NCBI RefSeq assembly: GCF_036320965.1
Contig: NC_092250.1
Location: 12,745,100 to 12,809,099 of the forward strand
Direction of reading: 5' to 3'
DNA: 64,000 bases
Source: Panulirus ornatus
Taxonomy: Eukaryota > Arthropoda > Malacostraca > Decapoda > Palinuridae
Under the pieces are notes generated by a model. The model did no database searches. It had not been told where the DNA came from and saw only the letters and a list, made by a program, of their open reading frames with translations. Shown here in pieces: positions 57,604-64,000 of this stretch. A program made the position numbers and the translations under genes. The first letter of the stretch is position 1, and every line of letters starts with the position of its first letter.

Positions 57604-59099
57604 TCATTATTGATACAGTTGGTTATCCATGATTTAAGTTGCAAAAGAGATCCGTCTTGGGTCCATTGATGGAAATGGAATGTCAGAATCGCTACAGACG
57701 CCTCGTCTAATGTTATAGACATGAGACATGAGAGCACAAGGACTGGAAATCCGTCTTTAAACGTAAAGAAAAATTTGTAAAAAAAAATTTTGTTGGTAGT
57801 AGTAACAAAGTAGAGATTGGTTTAATCTCGGGCATGTCAGAATAAGTCATGGTAAATAATAAGTTTCTTAGTAGGTCTGAAACATTAAGACGATGTCTGG
57901 TAGCTCACAGAAGTTATGTCTTTTTTAGTGAATTATTGATATTTCTTAATGGAATAATTCAATTACTGACTCGAGCGACGCCTTTTATGTAACAGAGAAT
58001 TGGAGACACCTATTTTTTTCAAGATATTTTCTGTCGGTTATTCTCTTCATCCAGCAGAACTCGTGTATATATGCTAGATGGCGTGTGTATGTCATTTTAG
58101 AGTAGGTTTGAATAGATCCACTTTTAAGACCTGCGTATGTTCGTTTTCTTTAATCTGAAGGCTTGGAGATTACCATTACTTGTAACCTGTGATAAAATGG
58201 GGAAATGGAAATATGTATCAGATAGTCTGCGTCACGACTGAGATTGGTATCTCGATCCTAAGTATTTATAAAGACCAGAAATTCTTTGATTTGGTCTTTA
58301 GATCCGAATGACAGCGACATTTTACCCACCCTCGTACTTGAATAGAACTGGGGCCAAAGAATCCAGCGTCTTTAAGCTGGTCATCTTTGTTCATGATAAT
58401 ATTGGCTCTGGCTGCCAAAGAGTTGAGGCTTTCCCAAAAGGTATGTTTAGAAGAGTCCATTTAATTTATATGCAGATGATATTTGCCGTTGAGGTATCGA
58501 GTCTAAAATCTCCTCAGGAAAGAGAGAGGTTTGAATGACGAGATTATAAAAGGAATGGGATCTACGTCAGGAGTTAATTGTATTCGGAAAAGACTTAAGG
58601 TGTTTTGAACACAAGTTAGAATCTTCAGGTGGTGCCACAAACAATAGAATATAAACACTTTACGGTCAGATCATCAGCCAGGGGATTGAATCGGGTAGAA
58701 ATAAAGAAGCAATCCGGTATTAAGTCACATGCTCTACATCATTATTGAAGGAGAATATTCCAGTAGAAGTTAAAAGACGTTTATTCATTATATTCTTGTC
58801 AAGATTAACAAAACGGAGCTAAATTATGGACATGAACCACCACTGATATCATTAGATTGACAGATGCACAGAGGAAGTCAATAAAACTCTCATTTGGCAG
58901 AGTTGAATGAAATACGAAGTAGAAGGAACTTAAAGAAGAATTTCTGAAATAGCATTTCTCTGGGCATCGATCGATCGGAAGACCACCTTGAAAGAGACCG
59001 CGAGATGATATCCAATAAATCTCTAAGAACATAATAGGAAGATCGGACAGACTGCTGGAAAAAGTTATTCTGGAGTAGTATATAGCGACATCGACGGTT
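57604..59099. other. no recognisable gene
   Basis: AT-rich sequence with short frames, such as 58266-58460(-) and 58805-59158(-), that carry no recognisable motif and no simple repeats of note. Confidence 0.5.
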
Positions 59100-60663
59100 C
59101 TCGGTGACAAGGTGTATGTATATTTTACCCATGGGGTAGGGGAGAATAAATTTGCCATCTGATTCCTTACCTGTCGTAGATGACTAAAAGGGGAGGAAGC
59201 AGTGGGGGCTGGTAAATCCCCTTCTTGAATTTTAATTTCAAAAAGTAGGAACAGAAGCAGCTAAGCAGAGGGTGCTCATCCTCCTCAAAGGCTCAGGCTA
59301 GGATGTCTATGTGTGGAGGTAACCAGGATAAGAGAGAACAGATAGGTACTATGTTTGAGGAAAGAAATCTGGATGTCCTGGATCTGAGTGAAACAAAGCT
59401 CAAGGGTAAAGGGGAAGAATGTAGAAATGTCTTGGGAGTGAAATCAGTGGTTTGTGAAAGAACGGGAGATAAGGAAGAAGTATCGCTACTCCTGAAGCAG
59501 GAGTTATGGGAGCATGAGCTAGAGTGTAAGGAAGTAAATTCTAGACGTCTGTGATTAAAAATGAAAGTAGATTGCGAGAGATGGGTGATTATTCATGCTT
59601 ATGCTGCTGGCCATGAAATTTCGTAATTAAGTGTTTTGGAGCAGCTGGGACTCGCAGCAGTTTTGATGTTAAAGACTGGGTATTATTGATGAGTAATGTG
59701 ACAGTTCAGGATATGATTGGGGGGTATCAGTATTATGAATGGAAATGGTGATCACCTTGCGGAGATATGTTCATAAAGGACTGATGATTGCTAGTTTAAA
59801 AAGGACATGCATAAGTATACGTATGCTAGTAGAATAGATGGTCAACTGGCATTACTGCGATACACATTGATTGATAGGCGTGTGAAAGAGTCTTTTGGAT
59901 GTAAATGTGCTGAGAGGGGCTGATGGTGGGATGTCTGATCACTGTCTTATGGAGGCGAGGGTGAAGCTTTGTTGAGGTTTACGAAACAGAGTAAACAATG
60001 TCGTTGAGTAGAATGTGGTGAGTGAGCTTGGAAAAGATTTGTGCGAACAAATACCAGAGAAGACTAAGTGTAGAACGGCAGAAGGTCAGAGTAAATGGGT
60101 GAGGATTGAGAGGTATTCAGGGGGGCACTGATGGCGTATGCGAGAGATGCTTGTTGCATGCAAAAGATGGGAGATGTGAAAGGGTAGAGTGGTGGGATGG
60201 AGTGCAAATGACTGAGATGTATGAGACAACGGTATGGGGTCAAGGAGAGGCTGCAGGGGTTGAAAAAGAGGGTAAATGAGTTAGTGTGAGGGAATAGAAG
60301 TAAACTTTAGGAAGAATCTAAGATGATGTTTTAGAAGGAGGTTAATAATGGGCGAAAAAAAAAAAACGCGTACAAATTAATGAGATTAATGTGGCAAGGT
60401 GACTGGAATGGGTGGTGTTGCAGCTGAATCTACTAAGAAAGGGGGTTACTGTGTTGTTGGTTGGTCGATAAGATTATCATTGTATGGATCATGATAAGGT
60501 GCTTGAGGATTGTCGGATTGCATTTATTGTGCAAGTGTATAAAGGCAAGGGGGAATATAAGTGAGTGTTCAAACTACAGGGGCATAAGTTTGTTGAGTAT
60601 ATCTAGTAAGTTGTATGGGACGGTAATGAATGAAAGGGTGAAGGCATGTACAGAGCATCAGAG
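59100..60663 (+). mobile_element. old RTE-like LINE, copy L, 5' half
   Basis: This plus-strand sequence begins with a diverged 5' terminus (CCATGGGGTAGGGGAGAATA) and the 5' UTR block GGGCTGGTAAATCCCCTTCT. It continues through the endonuclease and linker to the RT N-terminal codons SECSNYRGISLLSISSKLYG and VKACTEHQS at 60667, where it stops. It lacks the RT catalytic core and 3' UTR. The RT core of old copy K starts almost where L stops. Confidence 0.78.
59303..59554 (+). pseudogene. APE-type endonuclease N-terminus of RTE copy L
   Basis: This frame of about 83 codons has MSMCGGNQDKREQIGTMFEE, RNLDVLDLSETKLKGKGEEC and LLLKQELWEHELECKEVNSR, aligning block by block with the endonuclease start of copy D. 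The catalytic-type glutamate in LSETKL is present. Downstream DNA continues the domain with frameshifts, so only the N-terminal third is open. Confidence 0.78.
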
Positions 60664-60697
60664 CTAGTAATTTTTCAGTTCAATTTCTTTCTTTTCT

Positions 60698-60701
<4 letters not shown>

Positions 60702-60774
<73 letters not shown>
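60702..60774. repeat. (GA)n microsatellite
   Basis: AG run of about 73 bases, 40 bases after the end of RTE copy L. Confidence 0.95.
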
Positions 60775-60775
<1 letters not shown>

Positions 60776-61944
60776 GTTTGTGACAGCATTGTTACCAGGA
60801 AAGTTTTAGAAAGCGAGTCAGTAAATTGAGGTTCTAAATCGGAAGCGAGATTTGTCACTTGGAATACAAAACTTAAAAACAGAATCGTGGATAACGGCCG
60901 AACAACACCATGAGAGGTGTGAGTGGGGCTTAGAGCTTGAGAAAGAGTGTCCAGTTCTGAGCGCTGTATATGGTCGTTTATCCGCTTGAGGGAGCGTGTC
61001 CAGTTCTGATCGCTATACCTGGTCGTTTATCCACCTTGACTGAATTTGGCACCGGTGTGAAACATGATTCATTAACTGATAATAAGATATAAACTGAACT
61101 TGCAGGTGGACTTTGTCACCTGAAAATGAAGATAAACATAATGAAATTGGAACTGACGATTGTGCATCACTGAGGCTTGTGGCTCTGTTGGGGCACTGGG
61201 AAAGAGACTCATTGTTACGTTTCCTCAGGAGCGAGTAGATAAGGACCGTCTTTAACCAACCGAGTCTGGAAAGGTGAACGTTCAGGCGCTCACAATCGAT
61301 GAACTGTAAACCATTGCCGATAGAGATGTTTTGAAACTATGTGCTATACAGGTGGACATCCGGAGTATTGAAGGCATATCTGTTGTATTTTTTTTTTCTT
61401 TTCAGTTTTTTTTAAGCTTACCGAATTGTTTCAGGCGTCCAGTTTGTCACGGGCTAAAGAAACAGTTGTTAGACTATCGACTCGCTCTTGAAAACAGATT
61501 GATTCAAACCGGTTTTGAGTGATGCAGCGAAACCTTTGCGATGATCCTGTGCCGTGGCTGGAGATTCTTTAGATCCGGTGCATCGAACGTCGCTGACCAG
61601 GCCAAAGGCGAGCGTTACGACATCGCTTTTCCATGGACTTCTTTGAAGAAAGGGATATGGAAAACGGAAATCCTGATGAGGCTACCCACCATGGTTCACT
61701 GAGTTCGAAGGGGAAGGGGATTCGAAGTAATGCAAATAGGAACTTCATCGGGCCAAATTGGTTCCTTTCATTTTTTTTTTTTTTTTTCATTCTAGAGGAT
61801 ATTGGAAACAGAACTTAATGATGAAAGAAAGGGAGAAAAAATAGTTATGAAAAGGAGAAAAGCTTGTAAACTTTGTGGATTCAAAAAGATAATCGGTTGG
61901 GGACCTAATACGAAGTATTAATGAATTCGATTTTTAAGCGTATC
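60775..61944. other. no recognisable gene
   Basis: Short frames only. A tandem near-repeat lies at about 60950-61025, where the words GTGTCCAGTTCTGA.CGCTAT and TGGTCGTTTATCC occur twice within 75 bases. Confidence 0.5.
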
Positions 61945-62460
61945 TATAAGAGCGCTGAATAGCCTTAGAGGCTCCAGTGCTTGGCTTATAAGCCTAAATT
62001 TTATAATCCAATCCTTAAGCGTATTGATGCTCCTCCTCATAATTACTCTTACTAGTAAGCCATTCCATATATTAACGATCATGTTGAGGAAATATGTATA
62101 TTTGCCCTATTCAAACTAATACTTGCATGTAAGTTTGTATCCATCAGCCCTTCGCTACTTGCTGAGATGTTTGATGATTCTGAGTATCTGTGTTAGCTCG
62201 CCTCTCAACCTTCTCCATTCTAAGCTAATTAGACAAAGATAATAGGATTTGTTCTCAAGTCCTGGTAATCAGTTTGGTAGGACGATGATGTACTTTCGCT
62301 GTTGTATCAGTATCTCTCTCCATGTAGGCCGACCACAGCTGAACACAGCACTGAAAGAAGGGATGCATCAGTAAACTATAATGGAGATAGACTTTGGTTC
62401 GAACCGCATGTTTGAGGCTTAATATAATCTTGCCTTTGTCTTCTCGATTTTACTTCCCGG
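61945..62460 (-). pseudogene. CR1-like LINE reverse transcriptase remnant
   Basis: Reading the minus strand with frame changes gives CCVQLWSAYMERDTDT near 62350, RPTKLI, then NKSYYLCLISLEWRRLRGEL and TQILRIIKHLSK. FLNMIVNIWNGL follows, and finally SINTLKDWIIKFRLIS near 62000. The series EYCVQFWSPY..KDI, RATK.I, LRNKSY..RL..L.L.SLE.RRLRG, F.N.VVN.WN.LP, S..TFK is the hallmark of CR1/L2-type LINEs after the catalytic core. Internal stops and frameshifts show it is long dead. Its last 70 bases recur at 44806-44876. Confidence 0.7.
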
Positions 62461-63496
62461 TCATGAAACTGTGCGCTTAACGTTATATAAATTACCACTT
62501 TAGACTCTATTGATTAATTAATTTGCAGCGGATGTAGACGTTTTCTTTTACTAGCTTTACAGGCCAGTTGGCGCACAGTGAGTAATACGAAAGGATGTGT
62601 GTAGAATGAAGGCGCACTGGGAAAAGTTTAGAAACTACAAAAGAGGAAAGTTTAAAGGATGTATTACGCTTTGGAGGCAAATACCCATCCACTGTGAGTG
62701 GGACTAGAGGAATCAGTAGTCACAAGGTCAGTTCGACAAGTCATGTAAAGAGAAGAAAGGAATACAGGAGGAAAATACTAGAGAAAAATATTAGAAAAAA
62801 GAAATTTAATATATATTACATGGGAGACACTCGAACGACATTGTGGTCACCCCCATTGAAGAAATGACCTCATGGAGTTCCTTCATAAGGAAGGCCACAG
62901 GCCTTCGAGGAAGGCCACAGAGATTCTTGGTGAAAGAGAGGAACTAGACTTGAAAGCCTTGGAGAGGGCAGCTGCAGTAAATGGACTTCACCACTTTGGA
63001 AGCGAAGAAGACAGTGGGAGAAACTTGACTGCACCGGTCAAGTTTCTCAGTGGGCTTGACCATGTCGACACTGGCTAAGTATTTGAGATCGGGAGGAACC
63101 GATCACCATCAGGAATTTTAGCAGGAAAGCGCAGAGAAAAAATTTAGCGAAAGAAGAAGAAAAGATAAGGTTTAAGGATATACATACGAACGCAGTGAGT
63201 GGGTAACGGAAGAGTAGAGACAAGATAAGTGAACCAGTGCTAAATATGGAAAATGAAAGATTTTAAAGAACATTGAGATGCTTTGGAGAACATTTTAACA
63301 AAGATTGCGAGAGAGAGAGAGGCGTCAAGACTTTACACCTTCCATCTCGTATGGGTTGATGAAACCTGCTTTTGTAGACGAGTTTAGTGCAAAATTTATT
63401 CCATCCCAGTAGAGCTCAGGGGCAATCTGATGGTGTGGAATTTTTATGAGATGGGGCCTCAAGTATAGACCTTTTCCCTTCACTGTATTTATGGCT

Positions 63497-63541
<45 letters not shown>

Positions 63542-63930
63542 CTGCATACTGATGACGTAGACAGTCAACAGTTATTGCAGGGTCTTCTATCTCTCGTCGA
63601 TGTCATTTCAAAGTCTTTCACCATCTTAGGAGAAAGTCTTATTCCTCGTTGTCTTATGAAACGTCTGCGTTTATGGAAAACGAGTAAATCAATTATTTAC
63701 CGAAGTACCTCCCTCCTCCCTGCGCGCATCTGTGTTGTATTATTCTAAGTTCTGATTCTGCGTCGACTTAGTCTAAAAGGCCTGTCATGGAAAATTCACA
63801 GAAACTTTGAGAGATTACGGCAAACACCTTCACTTTTTCCTAGCTGTCCATACCTAAAGCAGTTCAGTGTCATGGTAGGGATTAGTGTATTCCTCTGACA
63901 TAGAATCTCCAGTTAGCATTCTTTTTGACT
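62461..63930. other. no recognisable gene
   Basis: A 68-codon ATG-started frame at 62872-63078 (plus) has plausible composition, but it includes a short tandem word (AAGGAAGGCCACAG twice) and no recognised motif. Nothing else stands out. Confidence 0.45.
63501..63538. repeat. (CA)n microsatellite
   Basis: Perfect CA run of 38 bases. Confidence 0.95.
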
Positions 63931-63932
63931 GT

Positions 63933-64000
63933 GAAGAGGAGGAGGAGGAGAAAAAAGTATTTGGAGAGGAGGAGGAGGAGAAAAAAGAATTTGGAGAGGA
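63933..64000. repeat. purine-rich minisatellite, cut by window end
   Basis: A unit of about 31 bases, GAGGAGGAGGAGGAGAAAAA followed by AGTATTTGGA, occurs twice and begins a third time at the window edge. The array continues beyond 64000. Confidence 0.8.

Overview
This window is eukaryotic DNA. The base composition, the very dense dinucleotide microsatellites (CT/GA, TA, GT/CA) and the mixture of RTE, CR1/Jockey-like, Penelope-like and tRNA-SINE debris fit a crustacean genome, most likely a decapod. That placement is an inference from repeat content. No complete host gene, rRNA, canonical tRNA gene or CRISPR array was found. Only two stretches look like host exons: a 345-nt internal exon (31392-31736, minus) and a 3' terminal exon with an AATAAA signal downstream (49002-49179, minus).

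The dominant content is one family of non-LTR retrotransposon with the RTE/BovB layout: an APE-type endonuclease, then a reverse transcriptase with an FADD catalytic box, then a C-terminal GRP..RW block, about 3.5 kb in all. Eleven copies or fragments cover roughly a third of the window: A 4999-6368(-), B 6437-7130(-), C 7136-8420(+), D 15342-18823(-), E 22713-24101(-), F 24191-25638(-), G 25688-29198(-), H 29238-30143(+), I 50509-53990(-), and two older relatives, K 55690-56942(-) and L 59100-60663(+). Copies have either a long 3' UTR (D, G, H, I) or a short one (A, B, C, E, F). Nearly all ends abut (TA)n, including the ends of 5'-truncated copies, which suggests insertion into TA microsatellites. 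A short non-autonomous element (8520-8750, 49914-50161, 50244-50471) appears to be built from the RTE 5' UTR joined to the RTE 3' tail. This LINE/SINE pair is the most interesting system in the window.

Layout. 1-4934: gene-poor with GA, GT and TA tracts. 4935-8760: compact TA/RTE/SINE cluster including an inverted dimer. 8751-11971: no recognisable gene. 11972-15375: first copy of a duplicated 3.4-kb block, followed by RTE copy D. 19231-22745: second copy of the block, followed by copies E, F, G and H up to 30217. 30218-49860: mostly old sequence holding the two candidate exons, decayed CR1/Jockey-like pieces, tRNA-derived SINEs, a 21-bp minisatellite and microsatellites. 49870-54170: a second RTE/SINE cluster. 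54170-64000: microsatellites, old RTE halves, a Penelope-like GIY-YIG remnant, a CR1 remnant, and a purine minisatellite cut by the window edge.

No function in host biology can be assigned. The genes that can be read serve retrotransposition: endonuclease nicking of the target, target-primed reverse transcription from the 3' tail, and probable mobilisation in trans of the short composite element.
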